Shown: piece after piece, positions 1 through 9,755 of the stretch
Layout of the letters: each line of letters begins with the position of its first letter
How positions within the stretch are numbered: the stretch's first letter is position 1
Assembly (NCBI GenBank): GCA_032718475.1
Contig: JAUCBJ010002673.1
Coordinates: 1 to 45,713, forward strand
Reading direction: 5' to 3'
Source of the DNA: Nemertoderma westbladi
Taxonomy: Eukaryota > Xenacoelomorpha > Nemertodermatida > Nemertodermatidae
DNA: 45,713 nt
Notes under the pieces: model-generated
The model's database searches: none
Seen by the model: only the letters and a program-made list of their open reading frames with translations
What the model was told of the DNA's origin: nothing
Program-made: the position numbers and the translations under genes

Positions 1-52
1 ACGACGACGACGACAACGACGACGACGACAACGACGACGACGACGACGACAA
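1..52. repeat. (ACG)n microsatellite
   Basis: Nearly pure ACG trinucleotide repeat with occasional ACA interruptions. It begins at the window edge, so its true length is unknown. The next 80 bases are unique sequence leading into LINE copy A. Confidence 0.95.
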
Positions 53-130
53 CTATTTGCATAAATTGACCCACCCCCTAACAGTGTCAATTCGCTAAGG
101 CTCCGCCAACTTCGTGGCTCGCCCCACAAA

Positions 131-1107
131 CAGACCTTCAAGTAGACACACTTGCACCATTCTTGTTCATTATTGTGGTTGACTATGTATGTTCTACGCA
201 TGTCCTTAGATCATCATAATGATGATGGGGTGATGATAACACCATCTACTGGCTCCAGAAGTCGAGGAAATCCTGCCAAGTACCTAACTGATCTAGACTT
301 TGCTGATGACTTAGGAGTACTCTCAGAATCATTAGAGGGGCCCAACGGCTCCTCAGCTCATTAGAACATGCTGCTTCTAGTGTTGGTCTTTTTATTACCT
401 CCAGAAAGACCAAAATTTTTACAGTTAACTTTGAAAGTCCTCAGCAAGTCTCTGATCGGATGAGCATAAGCTCAAAGGATGGTATGCTTGAGCATGTGGA
501 CAACTTCTGTTACCTGGGATCATGGACCCGGAAGTCAGGAGAGAACCTTCGAATACGTAAGGGAGAGGCACGGGCAGCCTTGAATAGGCTTTCCAAGATT
601 TGGAAGTCACCGAGAATTAATCGGAAACTTAAGGTCCGATTATTTAGAGCAGCAGTAGTTCCCGTACTCCTCTACGGGAGTCCATGCTGGTCTCTAACTG
701 CTGAGGACACCAAATCTCTGGATGGCACATTCACAAGAATGCTACGCCGGGTTCATTGTGTCAAGTACAATGCACACATCTCCAACCAGACACTATATAA
801 CATTGGAGGTGTCTCATTGGTTCCCCCAAGCTTGACACTAGAACAAAATCGCCTCCACTTTGCAGGACATTGCTTTCGCCGTGAGGACCAGCCAGTGCAT
901 AATCTTGTACTTTGGCAGCCTCATGGAGTGAATAAGCATGGTGGACAGCCCATGACTTTCTTGAGACGCATCTTAAAGGACACTGGCCTTGAAGATGCGT
1001 ATGATCTAGCAAATGTCATGGGTGATAGGGAGTTGTGGCGGTGCAATTTTGTTGACAAGCCGGCACAGCATTCTTAAAAATGCAGCTGCAATGCAGCATG
1101 CCGATCC
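131..1107 (+). pseudogene. RTE-like LINE, copy A: 5'-truncated RT and C-terminal region
   Basis: Matches copy B (from about 32,680) and copy C (from about 37,550) closely. It covers the RT catalytic region (LDFADDLG, carrying the YADD-class aspartates) and the C-terminal domain (LLYGSPCW, RMLRRVHC, FAGHCFRR, GGQPM, WRCNF). It lacks the endonuclease and the N-terminal RT. Two lesions are clear against the other copies: a 4-bp TATG duplication near 186 and a lost base near 338-341, where GGGAGCCC reads GGGGCCC. From 460 to 1077 the frame is open for 205 codons. Copies B and D stop at a TAG repeat just past this frame, but copy A runs on without a break. The RTE assignment rests on the C-terminal motifs and the repeat tail seen in copies B and D. 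Confidence 0.85.
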
Positions 1108-2129
1108 TAATAGTAGTACAAACTGGCGTCAAAGGGCTCTCTCCTCCTTCATTCACAACTCAACCAGGCAATTACGGTGTTAGTAACTAAACCCGTGATC
1201 GGCACTAATACCAGATTCTGATTGTGAGATAAGAGAATAGGTGTTAATTTACTACCGTATGTTAGCTGATCTGGTATACAAATTTATTCTAGAAATTTGT
1301 TACTGCGGTGGTTAGCAGTAAATACCTATCAGTACGTGGCAAGGGCGCGGTAGGATGTTAGTAAACCTCCCTAAGCCAAACATGTGCCGGTAGCAGAAAG
1401 CTGCCTCTTGCCTGATCAAATATTTTGGAATCAGACAGGTCAGTCAAACTATAAGGCCTACAAAGCTAACCGGTACTGTACTGTCAGTACTGCAAATCAC
1501 CAAATTATAGAGCGTACTATTTGCACCTAAGTGTACTTGCGCGTACTGATGAACAGCAACAGCTCGCACCTGTAGGAGATACAGGTTGACCCGGTTTTTT
1601 CCTGTCTGAATCTGAGATATTTAATCCTAAATTTTACGGCCTCACGCTTTACCCTGATCTAAGGTCTTATGGCGGGCAAGGGCGTCAAACAAAGTCTTAC
1701 CTTCCTCTGATGTGGGCGCTTTCAGGCAATTGGACATACTTTCGAATGGGCGTGGGCGAAGATAATGTGGGCTCTTAATGCGTCGTGGACATCCTTTCTC
1801 TTGCATTGCTGAAGCCTAACGGTCTAGGCAGCCATTCTCCGAAGCGTTTGGCTGTCCCAAGATAGATACGTTAGAACTACATGACTACATAAGAGTTTGC
1901 AGTATATTTAACGTAATTACAAAGACTTATCAAACTTTGACTTTAATAATAACAAAAGGAACTAAACTAAAGTAAGAGAGATAAGTAAAGAGTTGCAAGA
2001 ACCAAGTTAAACAAGTTAGTGATAACTACAGTAGTAACAGTCAAGTAATGTATTGTTTAACATTCAGTATGTAGTAGTACCGGTAGTCCCTACTTCCAAT
2101 TTATTAGTAGGCCAGTATAATTAGTAAAT
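1108..2129. other. Non-coding stretch, no recognisable gene
   Basis: AT-rich sequence with no long ORF. The first 75 bases could be an extension of LINE copy A: in one frame they read as a hydrophilic peptide (WRQRALSSFIHNSTRQ) ending in TAG near 1,181. I see nothing else that I can name. Confidence 0.5.
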
Positions 2130-2300
2130 TTGTTAGATAGATAGATTTATTTATACATTATGTAAAAACAATAACAAATACACCAAACAATGTACCGGTA
2201 TAAAGGTATTGTCCAACATAACATATAGGATTACCCCTAAAGCTTTGCAGCTTATTTCCAAGGGGGTCCTTTATGTTACTTGGTTACAAATACAATATTA
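2130..2300 (-). repeat. Possible 3' end of a LINE or SINE (minus strand)
   Basis: An AGATAGATAGAT run followed by TTTATTTATAC looks, on the minus strand, like a retroelement 3' tail ending in ATAAATAAATCTATC. It is preceded by a GC-richer segment containing GGACCCCCTTGGAAATAAGC. No coding sequence or target duplication confirms it. The 250 bases after it, up to the LTR, hold nothing recognisable. Confidence 0.3.
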
Positions 2301-2549
2301 CACTACGCTAACCTAAAACCAATATAAAACGTAATTACACTTTGTACATGTACAACTTTACCGAGAGCGTGACAATGTCCGACTCAACGATAAAGATGTA
2401 ATGTACAGAACAATTTAATATAAAACGTAATTACAGTATAAATAGTAAATAATTAATAAACTAATAACTTACTGTATGACTATTGTACCTATTTTTACAT
2501 TGCACACGGAGGTGAGATTTAACTGCAGATTTAAAAGAATGTGGATTAT

Positions 2550-2554
2550 CTAGG
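2550..2554. repeat. Target-site duplication CTAGG, left copy
   Basis: CTAGG lies directly before the 5' LTR (TGTAAAAGC...). The same five bases follow the 3' LTR (...GCGAACA) at 14,097-14,101. The 5-bp size is normal for BEL/Pao and Gypsy integrases. Confidence 0.93.
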
Positions 2555-3182
2555 TGTAAAAGCTTTTGTGGGATAACTGATACGTTTGCCTTTGCTGGCC
2601 AGTTCCCCCCCAGTCGCTAGAATACTCTCAAAGGGATTTATAACTAAAATAGTGCAAGCTACCAGCTTATTGGCTGATGTGCTGTACGGAGATATCTGGG
2701 CTCAGTTTAATCGGCCAACTAGCTTAGAGAGGTTGCCTTAGCCTTGCTGTTCATGTCGGCCAATAGAATTTGCGTAGGCGTTGATTTCGACCTATCCCAG
2801 CGCTACTGAACTGAATTTCCTATCTCTATGCTCATCCTCTGTGTTGAACGGGGCTTCGTGGAATAAGGGTTTTTGGTATACTCGTATAGTGGTAGTAGTC
2901 ATATGATTTTATATGATTCTGTTGTTATGTTCCCATTTTTCGCCATAACACCGGCTTTTGGAACAACTCTAGTAAAACTGCTTAGATTATAGAAAGTATA
3001 ACTGTTACCGGCGGTGTTACCTCACTTAATTTAACTGCACTAATCATATTGTTTGTACTGCTATTTACCGTCAGTTATTAATTGTATCTATTTGTTGATG
3101 GAAATATTGCTCTTTGGAGAATACGGATAAATCACCCAAAATTCCCAATTTTCTTGATACACTACAGGTTAGAGAGGCGGGC

Positions 3183-3191
3183 TATATATAA
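3183..3191 (+). promoter_or_regulatory. LTR TATA box
   Basis: TATATATAA in GC-richer context (GGCGGGC before it), followed by a likely transcript start within about 30 bases. The matching place in the element 2 LTR (near 26,866) reads ACATATAGC, a weaker box. Confidence 0.6.
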
Positions 3192-3555
3192 CAATTGCGA
3201 TTTATATCAATGTGGTGTGTATTGAATCTAATGTTATTTAGTAGACACTACCTGAGTCAATTGCTGTTCTCTTTATGTGTGATCAAATATACTGACGGTC
3301 GGCAGAATAGTGTGCATGATTGTGAGTGTGATGTGACTGGTAACAAAGCATTTCCTAAAGAATGCGACTTATACTTTAATCATAAGCCTTATCGTTGCGT
3401 TTAGTATAAGTCCTAGCTCTGTTTAAATAGATAGAGCGCCACGTCCTAAAGGAACTGTTAATATTTCCCGAAAGTTAATAATATCTGTCAGAAATTACAT
3501 ATTAGCGATCAATCGAATAATACAGTAGGCTTACACTGCAACCTTACACTGCAAT

Positions 3556-3561
3556 AATAAA
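3556..3561 (+). terminator. LTR polyadenylation signal AATAAA
   Basis: AATAAA lies about 370 bases after the TATA box, so R would be about 350-400 bases and U5 about 190. The functional copy for transcript ends would be the one in the 3' LTR at 13,903-13,908. Confidence 0.55.
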
Positions 3562-4025
3562 ATCTAAGCATCCGAATTCAGCCTCCCGGGTGTAGATCCA
3601 TCGGGTGAATGATCGCGCATGGGCTGGCTTCGGCTAATGTTTTGTTTATTAGCATAAAATATTGTCGTATGCTAAAGGTGTGTTAATTAACTAAAAGACA
3701 TATAAATTTTGGCAGGTTAAACTGCTAAAGGTCTTCAAAAGCGCGAACAGTAACAGTTATTAATCTTATTGCAGTAGGCAATAAGGTTGCAAAATACCGT
3801 AGTAACCGGTATTTCTGTAGGTCTGTAGGCCCAACTGTCCTAACCGGTACTGCTGTATAAGTACATTAGTATTATTCGATCTTGATTATTGTATACCGGT
3901 AGGTCTCGATATTAAATCGGGGACGCCTGGTTTTTATTGGGATTTTACTTAGGTCTATTTCTGTCAGTTTTATTTACTAGTAGGCTAATATTGAGCAGAA
4001 GGCGTGTGACCCGGCTCAGATTGTT

Positions 4026-4600
4026 CAGATAATTGTAGGCTGAGCTGCTGTCTGGCTGTTGTTGAGTTTGGAGAGATTACGGTGTGTGTAGAGTTGGTCT
4101 GATAAAGTGCCGTTAGTAAGTTGGGGCAGCCATATGCTGAAGGTCAATCCCCTCTTAAAGAATAAGTCGTACTACCGTGTTAGAACGCATACTAACTAAC
4201 AGTTTCAGAGTCTGCATATACTGTAGTTTATTTAGGCTTGATCGTAGTCTGCCAGTGTTTTAGCCTGTGTTTGTTTGTGTGGTCTGTTCAGGTACCGTAA
4301 TAGTTATTACTCAGATATTTTGTAGGCTGGATTGTTGTCTAACTATTCTTAGGCCTGAAGGGATTGCTGCGTGTGTAGAGTTGGTCTGATAAAGTGCCGT
4401 TAGTAAGTTGGGGCAGCCATATGCGGTAAGGTCAATCCCCTCTTAAAGAGTAAGTCGTACTACCGTGTTAGAACGCATACTAACTAACAGTTTCAGAATC
4501 TGCACATACTGTAGTTTGTTTAGGCTTGATAGTAGTCTGCCAGCGTTTGGTTTGTATTTTGTTTGAGTATTCTGTACGGGTAGCGTAATATTTATTATTC
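4026..4600. repeat. Tandem duplication of a ~287-bp leader unit
   Basis: Units of about 4026-4312 and 4313-4600. Both contain GTGTGTAGAGTTGGTCTGAT, CATACTAACTAACAGTTTC and TGTTTAGGCTTGATAGTAG or close variants. Element 2 has the same two-unit arrangement at about 15,990-16,570, so the duplication predates the split of the two copies. Confidence 0.85.
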
Positions 4601-5276
4601 AGAGTTTATGCGATTATTCGCAACATTCATGTCCCCAAGTTTATTCCTACAGTAATTGTGCTTGTTATACATACCGTTATAGTTAAACTAACCCCGGTAC
4701 TACATCAGGGCTGCTCGGCGTAGGTAGACTTTTGTGCTTCGGTCACTCCAGCAGATGCCGTGGTTCTTTTAACTGTTCAAGTATATTTAACTACTGATTA
4801 TTTGTTATACCAGTACTTGTACCTAATTTAGGGTTTAGTGTACAGTGCTTTCCGAAGTAATTAGTGTGTAGGCAGTATATTTGTGTTGTAAAGTGGTTAA
4901 TAGGCACGCTGGATCTGGTAGTCCGCGGTAATTAACTTCTAGGTAGGAACAATCCGTGATACATAACGTAGTACCTATAGCGATACGGTTATAGGTCGTC
5001 AGGCGGTGGTATTTTCCTATCTGGACAACGCAGTGTATTTACTACTACTTATTATTTTCAAATACCGTAGTACCCTGTCCATTGTAATAACCAGAATTCT
5101 AACCCTTTGTTAGGCTGGTTTGTAGACTTCCTGTAAAATTACCCTAAAAATTCGTACGTAATATTTTGTTGTTGTGTTTAATTAGAGATTTAATCTCACT
5201 CGTATCGTAAGTAATTTGTAGATAAGTAACTTAGGCCAGTAGAATTATCTGTTTTAGTGTCTCAATAAGTAACACT

Positions 5277-5307
5277 TCACTGAGAGCGCACAGCTTCTGT
5301 GTAGTGA
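5277..5307 (+). promoter_or_regulatory. Conserved leader hairpin 1
   Basis: TCACT pairs with AGTGA around an inner stem CACAG/CTGTG with a CTT loop. It is separated by a GAGAGCG internal bulge on the 5' side and one base on the 3' side. Element 2 has the same fold at 17,261-17,291, with the only change (G to A) in the bulge. Confidence 0.55.
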
Positions 5308-5377
5308 CTCCCCCAGAAATAATAACATTTATTTCAAATATTGACAAAAACCCATTTTAAACGGGTATATAAATATT

Positions 5378-5400
5378 ATAAATCAACTCAAACGATTTAT
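5378..5400 (+). promoter_or_regulatory. Conserved leader hairpin 2
   Basis: ATAAATC/GATTTAT, 7 bp, with loop AACTCAAAC. At 17,361-17,384 in element 2 an extra T in the 3' arm lengthens the stem to ATAAATCA/TGATTTAT instead of breaking it. Confidence 0.5.
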
Positions 5401-5589
5401 AAATAGTAGGCCTGCCATACAACAACTAGGTCTCAATATCAGTTGGACTACTGCTTAAATAACGGTAATAAAGTAAGTTAAAGTAACCAAGTAACCCTAA
5501 AATATTCAGAAATTCAATTATTCTAAAATAATTGACATACCAGTATTTACCATAGGCTTATTATATTTATTTCTATAAATTTGAGCTGA

Positions 5590-5810
5590 AATCATACCGG
5601 TACTCTGTAATTAATTCTAGTCCATAATTATACTTATATATACTATCAGTGTAAGCTGTATACCGGTATTCACGATAGGCCTATTATATATTTATATATA
5701 TTTGTGCTAAAATTATATACCGGTACTCTGTGACAAACCTAGTTTACAATACTTATATATACTATAAGTGTATACCGGTATTCTAATATATTGTAATTAA
5801 TTACCGGTAC
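5590..5810. repeat. Two-unit ~120-bp AT-rich repeat with ACCGGT motifs before gag
   Basis: ACCGGTACTCTGT and ATACCGGTATTC alternate with TACTTATATATACTAT-type blocks at about 60-bp spacing (ACCGGT near 5598, 5661, 5719, 5773 and 5802). The same organisation occurs at about 17,980-18,180 in element 2. Confidence 0.65.
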
Positions 5811-5888
5811 TAGGCTAACAGTGATACTGAATTACTAGACTTGCTTTGACTGTAATATAGCAGTAGGCATTCAACTGTACAATCAAAC

Positions 5889-8800
5889 ATGTCTGACACA
5901 AAACGGGCACTGTCAGATAGTTCGGATCCCCTTCTCATCCTTCCTGTAGCCGTACTCAAAAGGGTATTGATTGCGGTGGAGGAGCACCAGATGGATTGGG
6001 CGAAAAGTGAGCGATCGACCAAGGATAGTTATGCGGGATACACGAAGGAGGAACTGAAGTCTATTGTCGAGACGCAATGGAATTTCCCCGGACCCGGACT
6101 CCCGTTTAACTTATCGAAAGCTGGCTGGGAGGACTTATACAGGATGGGAGTGGTATGGAACACTAGGGATTCGGCTATGTGGAAGGGGTCGGTAGCAGAA
6201 TATGCACAGAGATTCTTCAGCTCTCTGCGGCGATTGGAGGAGCAGCTGTTTCAGCGGCCTTACGGACCTCGGGAGCAGGAAGAGCTGCTTTATCAAGTTC
6301 GCGAACGAGTTCTGTGGATCAGACTAATTCTTTCAGCCTATGAGAAAGTCTCAAGGATAAGCCAAGATACGTCGTTGCGGGTCGCCGTAAAGACTTTGTT
6401 CTGGCGTGTGAGTCTTAAAGTCCAAGCAACGACTCAATGGAAAGCTCTGCTAACCGAGCACATGACCCAAGGAGAATCAACAGACGCCGTCTTTTCTCAA
6501 GTGGAAGGCGAAGCGACGGCAGAGAAACCTCAGAAGAAGGACGCAAGCGTTACGTCACCTGATGAAGGCGATACCACTGATCCTGAAGGCGGAGGAAATA
6601 GATCTCGTTCCAACAGACGTAGAAGAATGCCTCACCGTCAGAAATTGCCTAATCTGCCCCCAGCTGGGAGAAGGCAACTAGCTAGCACAGACTTAGGTAG
6701 TACAGAACCCACAGACCAAATTATTACAGTAGAAAGACTCCCTACTGTAGTAGATGAGCCTGAAATAATTAGGCCTGTTCTTGAAATCACCCCTTCGGTG
6801 ATAGAGACACCTGTGCTCCCAGAAACTGCCTATAAATTCCCTTTGTACAGTACTAAACTACCTGTGCCCAGTAGGACTGTTCCCGAGTCCGAACCCGTCC
6901 TGGACGCCGAGCGAGAGATCAAGAATTTATCGCCCGTCGTCTCTCGCTCGCCCGCTACTACGTTGGCGACTCCCGCTTCGGCGGTTGAGTGGGTAGCTGA
7001 GGGACGACGGGAGATGGGTCTCCTGCTCGAGCAGCTGAGGGAACACTGTTTGTGCTCCTCTCAGCAAGTCCGGGAAATGGAAGAGACTGTTCAGCAGCTC
7101 AAGGGAACAGTAAGGGAAAGTAGGTTAGAGTTGCAAAAAGTGCAGCAAAGTATCGCACTAGAATGCGACAAATTAGTCAACCTACAAAAGGGAATACCAA
7201 TAACCCCTGTAACAGTGTGTCAGCCTGTTAGGTCTGAAGTATTACATGCGCAAGGTGTGGAGCCTACACGCATCTATACTGCTAGTGAAGTAGAAACTCC
7301 TATAGCAAACCCTATTAAGGGTGATTATACGCCTGTTGTTAATGACATTCCCAATAGACCTGATAATAATCCGAGAAATTTATATACCGATAACTCGATA
7401 TTCAATAACACGATGGCCCAAGAAAGTTTTACGCGTCAAATGGCTAGAACCGAAGCCCGTCAAGCGGTAAAGGTTGGAGAGATAGTCAAGTTCAATGGAG
7501 ATGAGATGAAATGGTTACCTTTTAATGAATATTATAAAGATAACATACAGAACTCTGTGTTATCCAACGGAGAGAAACTTAGATTCCTCATCGAGTGCTT
7601 GGAAGGACCTCCCAAGTCAATGGCGTTAAAATTTATTGGACATCCAGATGGATTAAGACAAGTTTGGGATACACTAAACATCAGGTATGGTAATAGGAAT
7701 AACATAGCTAGGTATTTATATGCGAAATTAATGGCCCCCCGAAAGTTTCTTAGCAGCGGGATTATAGAGTTTTCCGATGAGATTCAGGAGATCTGTAGAC
7801 AACTAGATTGGTTAGGTAAGTCTCATGAATACCAGAATTCTATGGTTGTAGGAGCCTTAGCATCTACTTTGCCCAAGGGTGGAGTAGGTACACGCTGGGA
7901 CAAGAAGGTGTTATATACGATGGAACAACAACAACGAGACCCTACCATGGCTGATCTCGTGTCATTCTTGGATGGCGAGGTGAAATTACAACTCCTAAAG
8001 CAATCCAGAGAGAAAACACCGGAAAATAAGGTAAGTGAGAAACCCGTTTCTAGGAGAAGAGTAACACCGGTGTGTTATACTGATGACGGCGAAAGCCAAG
8101 CTTCTCAAGAAGAAGACAGCGGGAAAGACACCGAGAAATTTTACTATGTTAACAAGACCTCAAAGGACGTAAGTAAATCTAAAGCTCGAACCCATGACAG
8201 GAGAGAACAGGTTGCTAAGACTCCTCTTCAGTTTCCTAACAGAGTACACGGAAGAAAGCCCGAAGAAAGAACTAGAGTGCATAACGTCACCCAAAATAAG
8301 GTGAGTAACATTAAACCCAACTGTGCGCTGTGCGACGGGCCCCACCGTTTGAGTGCGTGTGCGGAATTCCTAAAGAAATCCCTTGTAGACAGACGTACAG
8401 TTGTGTGGGACAAGCGGTTATGCTATAATTGCCTCAGACGCGGACACCAGCGGCGAACCTGTTACTCCGACATAAAGTGTGCAAAGTGCGGTGCGAAACA
8501 TCACATCTTGTTACAAAGTGAATTCGAACGAAACAGCCCGAGTCAGGTAAGTGAGCCCAAATCACATGTCCAATTCAGTGATGTGAACGACACTGACCAA
8601 AGTTCTGAGTGGGAAGGATTCTATACGGACGAATTCTCCGACGCCAACGAATCCTGTTACCTAATAAATACCGCAGTGTATCGAGCACTTACTTACGAAA
8701 AGGACACCGACAATGAGTTCTCCCCAACTAACTTTGACAGACAACCATCCTGGAAACCTTCAACTTCCAACGTAGGAATCAGAGAATTTCCTGTAGTGCA

Positions 8801-9755
8801 GGTAAGAGTTCAGGGTCCTAACAAAAGTTACATAGTGAATGCCCTCCTTGACTCCGGCAGTACAGGAACATTCATCGATCAAGAACTAGCCGAAGACATC
8901 TTTGCTGGACAACCCAAATTCCGAACTAAGTTAAATATGTCAGGAGTTATACAGGTTTGGAAATCTACCATAACGGCAGATTACTATGTAGGTGCGTTGT
9001 CCACCCCACAGGATAAATTAGGAGAACAAAGTATAAGGTCAGTAAAAATGGTAGCTATAAAGAACTTCGCTAATACCCAAGTAGAGCCTTATAACTGGAA
9101 CGAGGACAAGAGCATCCAACAACTTAAAATACCTCGATTCCAGACGGATTATCCTGGAGTGCAAATACTTATCGGCCAAAACGCGCACGAGGCGCTCGAG
9201 ACATTGGAAAAACGACCTGCTCAACCGCAGCCACTACAAACCTATGCGGTAAGAACTAGAGTAGGTTGGTACTTTACTGGCCCTTCCCGCAGAACTCTCG
9301 AAGAGAGACTACCACCAGAAAGAATATGCCAGATAAATGGTTGGGAAGTGGAGAGCAGTGAAGTGGACGAACTAACTGAGGGAACACCATACTCCTCAGA
9401 TAATGACGATATTAACTCCAATGAAGATCAATGGAGACATCGCCCCGAGATGATTAATCTAGCCGACATCGCTTCCAGAGGAGCGACTCCTCAAGAACGG
9501 ATAGATACTCCCGGCTGGTTAGGTGGACCCGACTCCCTAAGTAAAGAAGAAGATGAATGGCCTCCCCACCTTAACCCGGCTGAGATTAGACAGGCCAAGG
9601 GAGCGGAGAAAGTAACACGACAACCCAATCACCCAGCTGGTCGTTTATGTTTACTGGAAAGAGACCAAAAACTGTCCGGAAACTATGGAAGGCAAGATAC
9701 TCTTCCTACGACCACTTCCCTAATCCGACAAATATCTAGGGACTCCATAACATAA
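5889..9755 (+). CDS. gag-pro: BEL/Pao Gag-protease polyprotein fused to an RNase H-tail remnant
   Basis: An intact 1,288-codon ORF; the ATG matches the element 2 start. Residues 1-200 are an unrecognised helical region. Residues ~370-430 (EGRREMGLLLEQLREH...) look coiled-coil. Residues ~510-715 match the Pao gag core (DUF1759: VKFNGDEMKWLPF, LIECLEGPPKSMAL, VWDTLNIRYGN). Residues ~812-870 are zinc knuckles (CALC, CYNCLRRGHQRRTC, CAKCGAKHH). Residues ~980-1115 are the retroviral-type aspartic protease (DUF1758), with D988 in LLDSGSTGTFID and the typical LIGQNAHEAL and VGWYFTGPS. Near residue 1180 the protein passes directly into WRHRPEMINLADIASRG...EDEWPPH, which in BEL/Pao elements follows RNase H. 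RT, most of RNase H and integrase are missing. Expected role: capsid assembly, RNA binding and self-cleavage. Compared with element 2 it lacks ~95 N-terminal residues and an Ala/Glu/Lys-rich coiled coil, both as in-frame deletions. Confidence 0.93.
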   Translation: MSDTKRALSDSSDPLLILPVAVLKRVLIAVEEHQMDWAKSERSTKDSYAGYTKEELKSIVETQWNFPGPGLPFNLSKAGWEDLYRMGVVWNTRDSAMWKGSVAEYAQRFFSSLRRLEEQLFQRPYGPREQEELLYQVRERVLWIRLILSAYEKVSRISQDTSLRVAVKTLFWRVSLKVQATTQWKALLTEHMTQGESTDAVFSQVEGEATAEKPQKKDASVTSPDEGDTTDPEGGGNRSRSNRRRRMPHRQKLPNLPPAGRRQLASTDLGSTEPTDQIITVERLPTVVDEPEIIRPVLEITPSVIETPVLPETAYKFPLYSTKLPVPSRTVPESEPVLDAEREIKNLSPVVSRSPATTLATPASAVEWVAEGRREMGLLLEQLREHCLCSSQQVREMEETVQQLKGTVRESRLELQKVQQSIALECDKLVNLQKGIPITPVTVCQPVRSEVLHAQGVEPTRIYTASEVETPIANPIKGDYTPVVNDIPNRPDNNPRNLYTDNSIFNNTMAQESFTRQMARTEARQAVKVGEIVKFNGDEMKWLPFNEYYKDNIQNSVLSNGEKLRFLIECLEGPPKSMALKFIGHPDGLRQVWDTLNIRYGNRNNIARYLYAKLMAPRKFLSSGIIEFSDEIQEICRQLDWLGKSHEYQNSMVVGALASTLPKGGVGTRWDKKVLYTMEQQQRDPTMADLVSFLDGEVKLQLLKQSREKTPENKVSEKPVSRRRVTPVCYTDDGESQASQEEDSGKDTEKFYYVNKTSKDVSKSKARTHDRREQVAKTPLQFPNRVHGRKPEERTRVHNVTQNKVSNIKPNCALCDGPHRLSACAEFLKKSLVDRRTVVWDKRLCYNCLRRGHQRRTCYSDIKCAKCGAKHHILLQSEFERNSPSQVSEPKSHVQFSDVNDTDQSSEWEGFYTDEFSDANESCYLINTAVYRALTYEKDTDNEFSPTNFDRQPSWKPSTSNVGIREFPVVQVRVQGPNKSYIVNALLDSGSTGTFIDQELAEDIFAGQPKFRTKLNMSGVIQVWKSTITADYYVGALSTPQDKLGEQSIRSVKMVAIKNFANTQVEPYNWNEDKSIQQLKIPRFQTDYPGVQILIGQNAHEALETLEKRPAQPQPLQTYAVRTRVGWYFTGPSRRTLEERLPPERICQINGWEVESSEVDELTEGTPYSSDNDDINSNEDQWRHRPEMINLADIASRGATPQERIDTPGWLGGPDSLSKEEDEWPPHLNPAEIRQAKGAEKVTRQPNHPAGRLCLLERDQKLSGNYGRQDTLPTTTSLIRQISRDSIT

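Larger units (their letters stand above)
2555..3749 (+). repeat. Element 1 5' LTR
   Basis: 1,195 bp, TGTAAAAGC...GCGAACA, repeated at 12,902-14,096 at a constant offset of 10,347. It contains a TATA box and an AATAAA signal in the expected order. A 69-codon ORF (3195-3404) lies just after the TATA box, but it is not preserved in the element 2 LTR, so I do not call it a gene. Confidence 0.95.
3750..5888 (+). other. Element 1 long leader between LTR and gag
   Basis: 2.1 kb with no ORF of note. The bases right after the LTR (GTAACAGTTATT) do not start with the usual TGG of a tRNA 3'-end primer site, so the primer is unknown. The motif TAACAGTTAT is kept in element 2. The leader carries a doubled ~287-bp unit, two hairpins conserved with element 2, and a two-unit ~120-bp repeat before the gag start. 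Retroelement leaders commonly hold packaging and dimerisation signals, which is a reasonable inference here. Confidence 0.8.

Noticed and set aside
3195-3404. 69-codon ORF inside the LTR, repeated at 13,542-13,751
   Set aside because: It is identical in the two LTRs only because LTRs are copies of one another. The element 2 LTR does not keep the frame.
3575-3650. tRNA-like or SINE head in the LTR (CTCCCGGGTGTAGATCCATC...)
   Set aside because: No A-box/B-box pair and no cloverleaf; it is simply part of the LTR U5 region.
8020-8560. Repeated GTAAGT/GTGAGT sites in gag as splice donors
   Set aside because: They fall in an intact coding frame and no matching acceptor or conserved branch site is evident; they cannot be judged without transcripts.
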